A DNA stretch of 52,893 bases. Source: an archaeon. Lineage in GTDB: Archaea; B1Sed10-29; JAJSAI01. This document shows positions 1 to 6,404 of the stretch, piece by piece. The position numbers and the translations under genes were made by a program. The stretch spans positions 1 through 52,893 of the forward strand of contig JAJSAI010000006.1 of the NCBI GenBank assembly GCA_024274695.1, in the 5' to 3' direction. The stretch's first letter is position 1; every line of letters starts with the position of its first letter. The notes beneath the pieces were generated by a model. The model worked only from the letters and a program-made list of their open reading frames with translations. It had not been told where the DNA came from and did not search any database.

Positions 1-1
1 A

Positions 2-397
2 AAAGCACTCCGGCTCTGGATCTTCCTGAAGAGCGTGTACTGGAAGACAAAAGAGTTCGTGCTCCCAGCAAAAGCGTACTTCCCGAAAAAGATTGAAGGA
101 AAACAGATCAACGACGAGGACATGAACGTGACGTTCCTGCTCGTAATCCTCTACATAGTCTTCCTGCTGTTCGGTTCACTTGTCCTGACCGCGACAATGC
201 CCGTGAACGGAGAACAGGCCTTCTTTGAGGTGGCCAGCGCGCAGGGCAACGCGGGACTCACCCTCGGCATAACACAGCCGAACATGCCGGAAGCGGCCAA
301 GATAATGCTTTGCATTAACATGATCGTGGGAAGGCTTGAAATCATACCCCTTTTAATAGCAGGAGGCTTCTTGTTAAAGATAAGGAGGAGAGACTGA
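2..397 (+). CDS. trkH: TrkH-type potassium uptake channel subunit, C-terminal part
   Basis: This is the last ~131 residues of a membrane potassium channel subunit; the gene begins before the window, and the frame is open from base 2. Visible are a basic cytoplasmic linker, one long hydrophobic segment, the fourth pore-loop signature SAQGNAGLTLG, and the final helix with GRLEIIPLL, which is characteristic of TrkH/KtrB. TrkH proteins conduct K+ across the cytoplasmic membrane and are gated by a cytosolic nucleotide-binding TrkA ring. The stop codon directly abuts the ATG of trkA, which supports one operon. I am confident of the family; Trk versus Ktr subtype cannot be settled from this fragment. 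Confidence 0.88.
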   Translation, partial: KALRLWIFLKSVYWKTKEFVLPAKAYFPKKIEGKQINDEDMNVTFLLVILYIVFLLFGSLVLTATMPVNGEQAFFEVASAQGNAGLTLGITQPNMPEAAKIMLCINMIVGRLEIIPLLIAGGFLLKIRRRD

Positions 398-1051
398 ATG
401 TACGTGGTCATAGTAGGCGCGGGGATGATCGGATCCCATCTTGCCAGGCTGCTCATAAAAGAAGAGTGTGACGTCGTGGTCATAGACAAGAATGGGGACG
501 TTTGCCAGGAGCTCTCACAAGAACTTGAAATACTCGCGATCAGGGGGGACGCTACAAAACCGAAGACCCTGGAAGACGCGGGAGTCAAAGAAGCTGACGC
601 TGTGGTCGTGCTAACTGGTTCTGACGAAACCAACCTGATAGTCTCGCTGATAGCCAAGCAGGTTGGGGCAGAGTACGTGGTAACAAGGCTAGGAGCGCTG
701 CACTATGACGAGAAGGTTCTGAAAAACCTGGGCATAGACATGGTAGTATACCCAGAAGCGGCTGCAGCAGGATACATTTCCCAGATAATAACCAAGCCAG
801 AAGTGCTTGACCTCACTTTCCTCAGCAGGGGAGACGCAGAAATAATAGAACTCAAAGTAAAACCGGAATCCAAGATCGCCGGCAAAAAACTCTCAGAAAT
901 CACCCAGCCCAAGGGAACAAAGATCATAGCAGTGATAAGGGAAGGTAAACTGTCAATACCCGAGGAGGACACGGTAATAGAACCCGATTCCAAGATACTA
1001 GTGCTGTCCAAAGTGGACAGCGTGAAAGAAGCGAGAAGACTGGCTGATTAA
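398..1051 (+). CDS. trkA: TrkA, NAD-binding regulatory subunit of K+ uptake
   Basis: A 217-aa protein with the RCK layout: an N-terminal Rossmann domain with GAGMIG at residues 7-12 and an acidic Asp after the second strand (VVVIDKN), and a TrkA-C domain from about residue 140. It would bind NAD(H) or ATP in the cytosol and gate the TrkH channel. A strong Shine-Dalgarno sequence (aaggaggag at 382-390) lies inside the end of trkH, and the ATG follows the trkH TGA with no gap, so the two are translationally coupled. The length is normal for single-RCK TrkA proteins of archaea. Confidence 0.93.
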   Translation: MYVVIVGAGMIGSHLARLLIKEECDVVVIDKNGDVCQELSQELEILAIRGDATKPKTLEDAGVKEADAVVVLTGSDETNLIVSLIAKQVGAEYVVTRLGALHYDEKVLKNLGIDMVVYPEAAAAGYISQIITKPEVLDLTFLSRGDAEIIELKVKPESKIAGKKLSEITQPKGTKIIAVIREGKLSIPEEDTVIEPDSKILVLSKVDSVKEARRLAD

Positions 1052-1052
1052 A

Positions 1053-1385
1053 ATGCCCGTCAAGTTCGAGGCGGCTGGAGAAAAGCACGAAACAGAAGAC
1101 CTCGTGCAAGGGCTCGGGAGAGTGCTGGAAAAAGCATATCCATTGATATGGAAACAGCTTGACGGGCTCATCATACGAAGCGAACTCGTCAGAGAAGCGG
1201 CGGAAAGACTAGTCCCAGAACCCTTCGACTGGAAGGAGGATACTGAAAAAGCCGCAAGAGCCATCGCAGGGATAAGTTCTCCCAAGATCACTAGAATGCT
1301 TGAACCGCGGAACGACGAGGAAAAAGAGATGATGAAAGCCCTTCTCACGAGAATAGTACTTGAAAGAATAGGCATGATAAAATGA
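1053..1385 (+). CDS. Unrecognised 110-aa protein
   Basis: I do not recognise this protein. It is mostly charged and probably helical, without a signal peptide or membrane segment, and has a KQLDGLIIRSELVREAAERL stretch that looks like an amphipathic helix. It starts one base after the trkA stop and overlaps the next gene by 4 bp (ATGA at 1382), so it sits in the same transcript as trkA and the 1382 gene. Codon use (AGA/AGG for Arg, ATA for Ile) matches the neighbours, which supports it being a real gene. Confidence 0.7.
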   Translation: MPVKFEAAGEKHETEDLVQGLGRVLEKAYPLIWKQLDGLIIRSELVREAAERLVPEPFDWKEDTEKAARAIAGISSPKITRMLEPRNDEEKEMMKALLTRIVLERIGMIK

Positions 1386-1792
1386 GGGTGGCCCTAGAAG
1401 CAGAAGAAGGGAAGTGGGTGTGCATAAAAAAGGGAGAGTTTGCAGACTCTCCCGAAGAGAGAATAGACTGCGCAAGACTGCTCGCGAGCATAGTAGAATC
1501 TGCCAGAAGAAAACTGAGGCAAGAGAAAGGAATAGACCCTGAAACGATCGCGAGAATCTGCGGGGCCAAGTACAACAGGAGGCAGAAAAAGTATGTTCTC
1601 AAGGGAAGGAAAAAACCTGAACAGGTAAAAGAGTGGCTTGAAAGGGTCAAGGGACTGGACGAGCCTGACGAGTCCGCGGTCCTGCTGCTTGAAATGCTCG
1701 GGTACGACACCGTGCCATCGCAGAAAACGTTTGAAGAGTACTTAAAGAAGATGAGCCTGGGAACAGAGGGATACTGTCCAAGAGAAAACTAA
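1382..1792 (+). CDS. Unrecognised 136-aa basic/helical protein
   Basis: No family was recognised. The protein is soluble, has a basic patch around residues 60-80 (CGAKYNRRQKKYVLKGRKKP) and an acidic C-terminal half, and ends in TEGYCPREN. It overlaps the preceding gene by 4 bp, so it is the last gene of the trkH-trkA transcript. It converges on the minus-strand gene at 1789-2331, and the two coding ends overlap by 4 bp. The basic patch could bind nucleic acid, but that is a guess from composition only. Confidence 0.7.
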   Translation: MRVALEAEEGKWVCIKKGEFADSPEERIDCARLLASIVESARRKLRQEKGIDPETIARICGAKYNRRQKKYVLKGRKKPEQVKEWLERVKGLDEPDESAVLLLEMLGYDTVPSQKTFEEYLKKMSLGTEGYCPREN

Positions 1793-2331
1793 CTCTTCTT
1801 GTCGGGGATCTTGCTCTCAAGCCAGCCTTCCAGCATTGCGGCCACTTCGTCCCCCAGGGTCTTCCTAACCTCCTCAACAACCCCTTTAGCCAGCTTTCTA
1901 AGGCTTTCTGGAGTTGGGTGCAGGGGATCAACGTAGTACTTCCTCATCTGCGCGAACAAAAGTTTGTTAACGTAGTCATCAACGTCCAGCAGGTACCTCT
2001 TCTCTTGAGACACCTCCTCAGCAGAAAGGGAAGGTCTGAACTCATGCTCCTTCAAACAGTTTGTCATTACCCTCCTGAACCCGTCAAACCAAGGGCCGGG
2101 AGAAAGTGTGCCCTCCTCCAGGGCAGTTATCCTGTCGTGGACAAGGTCTTTCATGAACCTTTCCTCAGCCTCCCTTAGCTTGCGCCTGGCCTCCCTGTCC
2201 CTCCTGATGCGGTAAACGGCCTTGTCGTACCACGGCCTGTAAACCTTTTCCAGAATCTCCCTCGGGTGAGGGAAATAATCCCTCATCGTCTTTCCTTCAA
2301 GCTTCCTCTTACGCCGCTTCGCGTCAGCCAT
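1789..2331 (-). CDS. Unrecognised 180-aa charged helical protein
   Basis: A soluble protein with a very basic N-terminus (AKRRKRKLEGK), a helical middle rich in Arg, Glu and Lys, and an acidic C-terminal half. No known domain was recognised. It reads opposite to its neighbours and overlaps the convergent gene's end by 4 bp. A TATA-like sequence (gttataaacac on the minus strand, 2352-2362) is centred about 26 bp before the ATG, so the mRNA is probably leaderless. The basic N-terminus suggests RNA or DNA contact, but the sequence gives no further support. Confidence 0.7.
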   Translation of the reverse strand: MADAKRRKRKLEGKTMRDYFPHPREILEKVYRPWYDKAVYRIRRDREARRKLREAEERFMKDLVHDRITALEEGTLSPGPWFDGFRRVMTNCLKEHEFRPSLSAEEVSQEKRYLLDVDDYVNKLLFAQMRKYYVDPLHPTPESLRKLAKGVVEEVRKTLGDEVAAMLEGWLESKIPDKKS

Positions 2332-2351
2332 CCAATTAGATAACTCAACAA

Positions 2352-2362
2352 GTGTTTATAAC
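2352..2362 (-). promoter_or_regulatory. TATA box for the 1789-2331 gene
   Basis: The minus strand reads gttataaacac about 26 bp before the ATG at 2331. That spacing puts the transcription start at or next to the start codon, and no Shine-Dalgarno sequence is present, which is consistent with leaderless translation. Confidence 0.6.
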
Positions 2363-2388
2363 TCCCGCAGGAGTGCCTCCAGCCCAAA

Positions 2389-2400
2389 GGTTTAAAACGG
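2389..2400 (+). promoter_or_regulatory. TATA box for tRNA-Pro(TGG)
   Basis: ggtttaaaacgg lies about 32 bp before the first base of the tRNA, which is the usual archaeal TATA position allowing for a short 5' leader. Confidence 0.55.
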
Positions 2401-2426
2401 TTCCTGAAGAAAAATAAAACCTGGCC

Positions 2427-2600
2427 GGGGCCATAGGGTAGCCTGGTGATCCTACCGGCTTTGGGAGGGGAGACACCTACGGTTTCTCCCTCTACCCTCT
2501 TCCCTTCGAGGGAAATCAGAAATACTAACTGTAGGGGGAGAGACCAAGGATTTCCCAAAAACAGCCGGTGACTCCGGTTCGAATCCGGGTGGCCCCACCA
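2427..2600 (+). tRNA. tRNA-Pro(TGG) with a 97-nt canonical intron
   Basis: The acceptor pairs ggggcca (2427-2433) with tggcccc (2590-2596), followed by A and an encoded CCA. The anticodon stem CCGGC (2455-2459) pairs with GCCGG (2564-2568); the loop reads TT-TGG-G then A, giving anticodon TGG at 2462-2464. The intron lies between positions 37 and 38, about 2466-2562. Inside it are a hairpin (GGAGA.ACC 2469-2477 with GGT.TCTCC 2481-2489) and the hexamer TCTACC at 2491-2496, a combination shared with other tRNA-associated elements in this window. Confidence 0.93.
2466..2562 (+). other. Intron of tRNA-Pro(TGG)
   Basis: A 97-nt insertion at the canonical 37/38 site, long for an archaeal tRNA intron but far too short for a homing endonuclease. 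It starts with a G-rich hairpin that ends in CTCCCTCTACCC, which resembles the tRNA-associated repeat at 9619-9658. Exact ends assume the usual junction 3' of G37. Confidence 0.8.
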
Positions 2601-2602
2601 CC

Positions 2603-3406
2603 CTACTCTTCAAGAAGGCGTCTTAAACGGTTGACGTACTCCTCGTAACTCCTTTTTGACAGGGACAGGGCGGAGACTTCTTCAACAGCGCTCCTAGCGT
2701 CCTCAGGAAGCCTCTTCAGGACACTGGCCGGAACGTTCCCCTCCGCCAGGGCCCTTGAAATGTTCTTGATACCAGCGTCCCTGAACGCCTGCCGGACCTC
2801 TTTGCGGGACAGCAGGCTCTTTGAGACCTCATCAATCCTTGAAGAAATCTTGCTCACGTTACGCTCGTACTCTGAAAGCCTCTTGAGCAGGATTTCCCTG
2901 CTGATCCCCAGACCACGCGCTGCTGAAGCCTGGCCAGGAGCCTCAGCCTCGCGGGCCTTCTTCACTTCCTTTCTCTTGATCTTCTTCTTCGCCCTCGCGA
3001 TCTCCGAGTCAATGATCCTCAAGGCCTCCTTACGCAGGGACTCCGCCAATTTCCTGCGCTCCCGCCTGAGGACCACTTCAGAATCCGAGTCCCACCTGCC
3101 CGCGCTCTTGAGGAACTTCACCACTTCCTCAACATTCCCCTCCTCCACGAGAAGAACAGGGTTCGGGTAAACCTTACGGTCCAGGAGAAGCTTCCTGAAC
3201 TCCTGCAAGTGCACGAGCCGCTGACGAGGGTCCTGGGGCAGGCTTTCCAGCACGCTGTCAACATACCTTTTCGCGGCGTGCGGCACCTTGGCATGAAAGT
3301 CCTCATGCTGGAACACCATGCTGTGCTCGTCCCCTTCCACGACAAGCCTCGCGTTCTTCTTCGCGAGCTCTCTTGCCCTCTTCCTTGAAACGGTCCTGGC
3401 CCTCAC
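2603..3406 (-). CDS. Unrecognised 267-aa coiled-coil-like protein
   Basis: A soluble, highly charged, probably mostly helical protein. A run of Lys/Arg/Glu around residues 110-150 and long heptad-like stretches in the C-terminal half suggest coiled coil. No catalytic motif or family was recognised. The start is a GTG at 3406, chosen because the minus strand has GGTGGAGG four bases upstream. The 3' end lies 2 bp from the encoded CCA of tRNA-Pro(TGG), which is on the opposite strand. It is divergent from the DUF123-like gene at 3469. Confidence 0.7.
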   Translation of the reverse strand: MRARTVSRKRARELAKKNARLVVEGDEHSMVFQHEDFHAKVPHAAKRYVDSVLESLPQDPRQRLVHLQEFRKLLLDRKVYPNPVLLVEEGNVEEVVKFLKSAGRWDSDSEVVLRRERRKLAESLRKEALRIIDSEIARAKKKIKRKEVKKAREAEAPGQASAARGLGISREILLKRLSEYERNVSKISSRIDEVSKSLLSRKEVRQAFRDAGIKNISRALAEGNVPASVLKRLPEDARSAVEEVSALSLSKRSYEEYVNRLRRLLEE

Positions 3407-3468
3407 GTTCCTCCACCTGAAAGAGTATAAGGAAGAAAGGGCTAATAAAAGGAGAGGTTGGAGGTCCT

Positions 3469-3681
3469 GTGACGAAAGGCAACTATGTTATCCTTGTCCG
3501 CCTGGACAAGAAATTGGAAATAACCGGAGGGCTTCTCAACGACCTTGTGCTAGAGCCGGGAGTGTACGCGTACGCTGGGTCAGCGATGAACGGGGTGGAA
3601 GCCAGGGTCAGGAGGCACTACAGGAAAGGCAAGAGCAGAAGGTGCACGCTGAGACTGCCGCGTGGCTGGAAAAGTACCTGA
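3469..3681 (+). CDS. DUF123 / GIY-YIG-like protein, short form (possibly truncated)
   Basis: The 70 residues start GNYVILVRLDKK and contain PGVYAYAGSAMNGVEARVRR, which matches the N-terminal half of the DUF123 (Uri, GIY-YIG-like) family; those proteins are usually about twice as long and continue with a conserved histidine-rich stretch. Here the protein stops soon after HYRKGKSRR, and no other frame clearly restores the missing half. It is therefore a minimal version or a decayed copy. The start is a GTG preceded by GGAGGT three to four bases upstream. Its function in the family is unknown, though nuclease activity is suspected. Confidence 0.6.
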   Translation: MTKGNYVILVRLDKKLEITGGLLNDLVLEPGVYAYAGSAMNGVEARVRRHYRKGKSRRCTLRLPRGWKST

Positions 3682-3694
3682 AGGGCTAACCGCT

Positions 3695-3705
3695 CCTTTT
3701 AAATC
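3695..3705 (+). promoter_or_regulatory. TATA box for tRNA-Leu(TAG)
   Basis: ccttttaaatc lies about 35 bp before the tRNA 5' end, in the only AT-rich stretch between the DUF123-like gene and the tRNA. Confidence 0.5.
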
Positions 3706-3734
3706 ACAAAAAGCACAAAATCATTTGGTAGCGA

Positions 3735-3819
3735 GCGGGAGTTGCCTAGCCAGGTCATGGCGCAGGGCTTAGGACCCTGTGGGTTAGTCCCGTCGAGGGT
3801 TCAAATCCCTCCTCCCGCA
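3735..3819 (+). tRNA. tRNA-Leu(TAG)
   Basis: Acceptor gcgggag (3735-3741) pairs with ctcccgc (3812-3818), with discriminator A. The anticodon stem CAGGG/CCCTG encloses C-T-TAG-G-A. A class II variable arm (tgggttagtcccg) marks a leucine tRNA. CCA is not encoded (A then TCA). There is no intron. Its 3' portion and 17 nt of downstream flank are identical to the tRNA-Leu(CAA) locus (43 nt; 3794-3836 versus 46210-46252). Confidence 0.95.
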
Positions 3820-3845
3820 TCAAGAAAAAGGAAGGGAGTGTGAGC

Positions 3846-4511
3846 ATGGCCAAAAAGGAGAGAACCGTCTTCAACCTGATAGAGGACGCGTTAAAGGCGC
3901 ACGGGGTCAAGCCAACCCCTGAAGCCGTGGACGCCGTCTGGAACAAGCTCTACGTAGAACTAAAGTACGAGATCAACCCGCGCGAGCTCCAGGAAGAAAT
4001 AAGAAAGGGAGTCACTGGAAAAGCCACACTCAAGGCATACGAGATCGTCTCTGACATGATAAAAGACAGGCAACTCAAGACAAGAGAGAGCCTGCCTGAG
4101 GGCGTTAAACGGTCCAGGATAAGCACTAAGGTTGACAAACTTTTCTACGATTACTACACCGCGAAAGGCATTGACAGGGTCATAGCGGACACGCTTGTGA
4201 TGATGGGCGTGAAACCCTCCAGGGAACAAATAGAAGATATCAGGGCAAGCGTCCAAGCCAGGCTGGCCGGCGAAGCGGATCCCAGGGTGATAAAAGAAGA
4301 GATAAGAACAGGAAAACCCGGCCCAGTGACGTACGCGGTCATGGACCTCGTCAAAGAAAGGAAGAACAGGCTGGAGCCCCTGTCGCCCGAGGAGCTTGAG
4401 CGCCTGAGAGAAATGGAGAAGGTGACAAAGGAGAAGATGAAAAAACCGGTGCTCACAAAACCAAAGTTCATAGAAGACCTGGAGAAAAGGCTGAGGAGAA
4501 GGAAGCGCTAA
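3846..4511 (+). CDS. Unrecognised 221-aa protein with two internal repeats
   Basis: A soluble helical protein with no recognised family. It contains an internal duplication: residues ~11-83 and ~112-180 share the pattern A.L...GVKP, then NPR/DPR, then EEIR.G..G, then Y...D..K.R. The tail is strongly basic (LEKRLRRRKR). I chose the ATG at 3846 rather than the GTG at 3840 because gaaggga at 3831-3837 is then 8 bases upstream. That Shine-Dalgarno sequence is part of the 3' flank shared with the other tRNA-Leu locus. Repeat architecture plus a basic tail would fit nucleic-acid binding, which is inference. Confidence 0.7.
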   Translation: MAKKERTVFNLIEDALKAHGVKPTPEAVDAVWNKLYVELKYEINPRELQEEIRKGVTGKATLKAYEIVSDMIKDRQLKTRESLPEGVKRSRISTKVDKLFYDYYTAKGIDRVIADTLVMMGVKPSREQIEDIRASVQARLAGEADPRVIKEEIRTGKPGPVTYAVMDLVKERKNRLEPLSPEELERLREMEKVTKEKMKKPVLTKPKFIEDLEKRLRRRKR

Positions 4512-4513
4512 CC

Positions 4514-4523
4514 TTTTTTAAAC
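4514..4523 (+). promoter_or_regulatory. TATA box for the tRNA-Thr/tRNA-Ser pair
   Basis: tttttaaac-type TATA centred about 35 bp before tRNA-Thr(GGT), immediately after the preceding gene's stop. The two tRNAs are 7 bp apart and could share it. Confidence 0.5.
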
Positions 4524-4552
4524 AACCTCCCAGAAAAAATAAGGGAGGGACT

Positions 4553-4626
4553 GCCTCGGTAGCTCAGCGTGGCGGAGCGCTTGCTTGGTAAGCAAGAGGT
4601 CCCGGGTTCAAATCCCGGCCGAGGCT
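4553..4626 (+). tRNA. tRNA-Thr(GGT)
   Basis: Acceptor gcctcgg (4553-4559) pairs with ccgaggc (4619-4625), discriminator T. Anticodon stem CTTGC/GCAAG, loop TT-GGT-AA. T arm cccgg/ccggg. No intron and no encoded CCA. Confidence 0.95.
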
Positions 4627-4633
4627 CTCAAAC

Positions 4634-4716
4634 GCCGGGATTGCGGAGTGGTTAACGCGCCAGCCTTGAGAGCTGGTGGGCTTCGGCCCACGTGGGTTCG
4701 AATCCCACTCCCGGCG
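4634..4716 (+). tRNA. tRNA-Ser(TGA)
   Basis: Acceptor gccggga (4634-4640) pairs with tcccggc (4709-4715), discriminator G. Anticodon stem CCAGC/GCTGG, loop CT-TGA-GA, and a long variable arm (tgggcttcggccca). CCA is not encoded. Nearly identical to tRNA-Ser(GGA) at 40920 apart from the anticodon loop. Confidence 0.95.
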
Positions 4717-4752
4717 TTCTATTAACATCCAAAAAGAAGGGAGTAAAAGAAC

Positions 4753-5388
4753 ATGGAGCCCTTGACAATACTCGGAATAATCTTCCTGGGAATAATCCTC
4801 TTCCTAACGTGCGGGATAGCCATCACGGGAATCACGCTCCTGCTGGCAGTGAACAAGGGCCACTCCAGGTTCCAGAGGCTGTTCATGATACTTGCAGGCT
4901 TTTTTGAAAGCCCTCTGAAAACAATGGCAAAACTTTTCCGGCTCGATCCCAAGGTCATAGACAACATGATAATAGAAATAGAGAACAACCTAATGAGAAA
5001 CGACTACATGCGGACAGATTACAAGGACAGGCTCATGATAGTCCCGCAGTGCCTGAGGCACCCTAACTGTCCCGCCAGGACAAGCCCTAACACGATAGAG
5101 TGCATCGGGTGCGGGCTTTGCAGCATAAAGGAAATAAAAAAAGAAGCAGAAGAGTTGGGGTACACCTTCGTGATATCCCCCGGAGGCACGTTCTCCAAGA
5201 GGAGGATAAAAGAGGTGAAGCCCAAGGCAGTGCTCGGAGTCGCCTGCGAGTTCGAGCTAAGGGAGGGGCTTGACGCCTGCATGGAGTACGGAGTACCAGC
5301 ACAGGGAATCCCCCTCTTGAAGGGAGGGTGCGTGCAGACCCTAGTTGACTGGGACAAGGTAAGAGAGACCATGAGGGCAAAAATATAA
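4753..5388 (+). CDS. DUF116 family membrane-anchored cysteine-rich protein
   Basis: The 211-aa protein has one or two N-terminal hydrophobic segments (residues ~5-32), a short linker, and a soluble domain with the DUF116 pattern: IVPQCLRHPNCPA, then ECIGCGLCSIKEIKKEA, later LGVACEFEL and a C-terminal GGCVQTLVDW. The conserved cysteines suggest metal or iron-sulfur binding. The family's biochemical role is not established. The gene starts at an ATG with aaggga upstream, after the tRNA-Ser gene, and is followed by tRNA-Met. Confidence 0.85.
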   Translation: MEPLTILGIIFLGIILFLTCGIAITGITLLLAVNKGHSRFQRLFMILAGFFESPLKTMAKLFRLDPKVIDNMIIEIENNLMRNDYMRTDYKDRLMIVPQCLRHPNCPARTSPNTIECIGCGLCSIKEIKKEAEELGYTFVISPGGTFSKRRIKEVKPKAVLGVACEFELREGLDACMEYGVPAQGIPLLKGGCVQTLVDWDKVRETMRAKI

Positions 5389-5420
5389 AACCCTGACAAG
5401 CCCAAAACAATACGAAAGAT

Positions 5421-5495
5421 GCCGGGGTGGCTTAGCCTGGTCAGAGCGCCTGACTCATAATCAGGAGGTCGCTGGTTCAAATCCGGCCCCCGGCA
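5421..5495 (+). tRNA. tRNA-Met(CAT), elongator-type
   Basis: Acceptor gccgggg (5421-5427) pairs with ccccggc (5488-5494), discriminator A. Anticodon stem CCTGA/TCAGG, loop CT-CAT-AA. An archaeal initiator would normally begin with AGC and carry GGG/CCC in the anticodon stem, so I call this the elongator. A lysidine/agmatidine-type tRNA-Ile(CAT) cannot be fully excluded. CCA is not encoded. Confidence 0.9.
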
Positions 5496-5509
5496 CTACC
5501 GAACAACAC

Positions 5510-5521
5510 TGTTTTTATATG
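5510..5521 (+). promoter_or_regulatory. TATA box for arcC-argF
   Basis: gtttttatatg lies about 46 bp before the GTG start, putting transcription start near 5540 with a leader of about 20 nt. It separates this two-gene unit from the tRNA-Met. Confidence 0.6.
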
Positions 5522-5561
5522 CCGGCTCTTTTTCTCTTGTGAAGGAAAGACATTCCTGAGA

Positions 5562-6404
5562 GTGATCTCCTTGAAAGTGATAGCCGTCGGAGGAAACTAT
5601 ATTAAAGGAAAAGAGGAGATTGCACGCGCCGCGGAGACCATCGCCAGGCACTTCAAGTCCCCCTTCATAGTAACCCACGGGAACGGCCCTCAAGCAGGAG
5701 AACTGCAGGAAAAAACGGGCCTGCCCCTGGACGAAGTTGTTGCGCTAACCCAGGCGAGCATAGGCTATCCCCTCGCCCAGGAGATAGAAAGAAGAACGCG
5801 CAAAAGCGCGGTTGTAGTGCTCACGCGCTCGCTCGTCTCAGAAAGAGATCCTGCGTTCAAGAGCCCTTCAAAACCGGTAGGAGAATACAAGAGAAAAAGG
5901 TTTCCCGGAGCAAAGTACTTTCCAGGAAGGGGCTGGAGAAGAGTAGTGCCCTCTCCACAACCCCTTAGGATAGTAGAGGCAGGAGTGATAAAAGAGATTG
6001 TCAAAAAAGCAGGAGCCAGCGTGGTCTGCTGTGGAGGAGGAGGAATTCCAGTAACCCGAACGAGAGGGGGGCTGAAGGGAGTACAGGCCGTTGTTGACAA
6101 GGACCTCGCCAGCGCAGTGCTCGCAAGGCAGCTGGGCGCAAGAGAACTGGTGATACTAATGCAGGAGCCATGCGTTTACAGGGACTATGGGAAGCGGGCT
6201 CAGGAGAGGATTCCTTGCATGACCCCTGCCAGCGCGCTCAGGATGTTGAGACAGGGGGCTTTCGAGCAGGGAACGATCGCCCCGAAGATCCTTGCCGCGG
6301 CAAGGTTCGCGAGAACAGGAGGCAGGGCGATCATAACAAACTCCGAAAGCCTTGGCAGGGCCCTAAAAGGGGAGGAGGGAACATGCGTGCAAAACACCTG
6401 CTGA
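5562..6404 (+). CDS. arcC: Carbamate kinase
   Basis: A 280-aa amino-acid-kinase-fold enzyme that transfers phosphate between ATP and carbamate, making or consuming carbamoyl phosphate. Signatures in order: VIAVGGN near the N-terminus, THGNGPQAGEL, a substrate-side SPKPVG-like stretch (SPSKPVGEYKR), CCGGGGIPV, and the kinase motif GVQAVVDKDLASAVLA. It is slightly shorter than the usual ~310 aa. I chose the GTG at 5562; a TTG at 5571 is the alternative. The end overlaps argF by 22 bp, so carbamoyl phosphate is probably passed to or from ornithine carbamoyltransferase. Confidence 0.93.
   Translation: MISLKVIAVGGNYIKGKEEIARAAETIARHFKSPFIVTHGNGPQAGELQEKTGLPLDEVVALTQASIGYPLAQEIERRTRKSAVVVLTRSLVSERDPAFKSPSKPVGEYKRKRFPGAKYFPGRGWRRVVPSPQPLRIVEAGVIKEIVKKAGASVVCCGGGGIPVTRTRGGLKGVQAVVDKDLASAVLARQLGARELVILMQEPCVYRDYGKRAQERIPCMTPASALRMLRQGAFEQGTIAPKILAAARFARTGGRAIITNSESLGRALKGEEGTCVQNTC

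Noticed and set aside
2283-2558. Minus-strand ORF covering the tRNA-Pro(TGG) intron, as a possible homing endonuclease
   Set aside because: It has no LAGLIDADG or GIY-YIG motif, overlaps the N-terminus of another gene, and the intron is only 97 nt.
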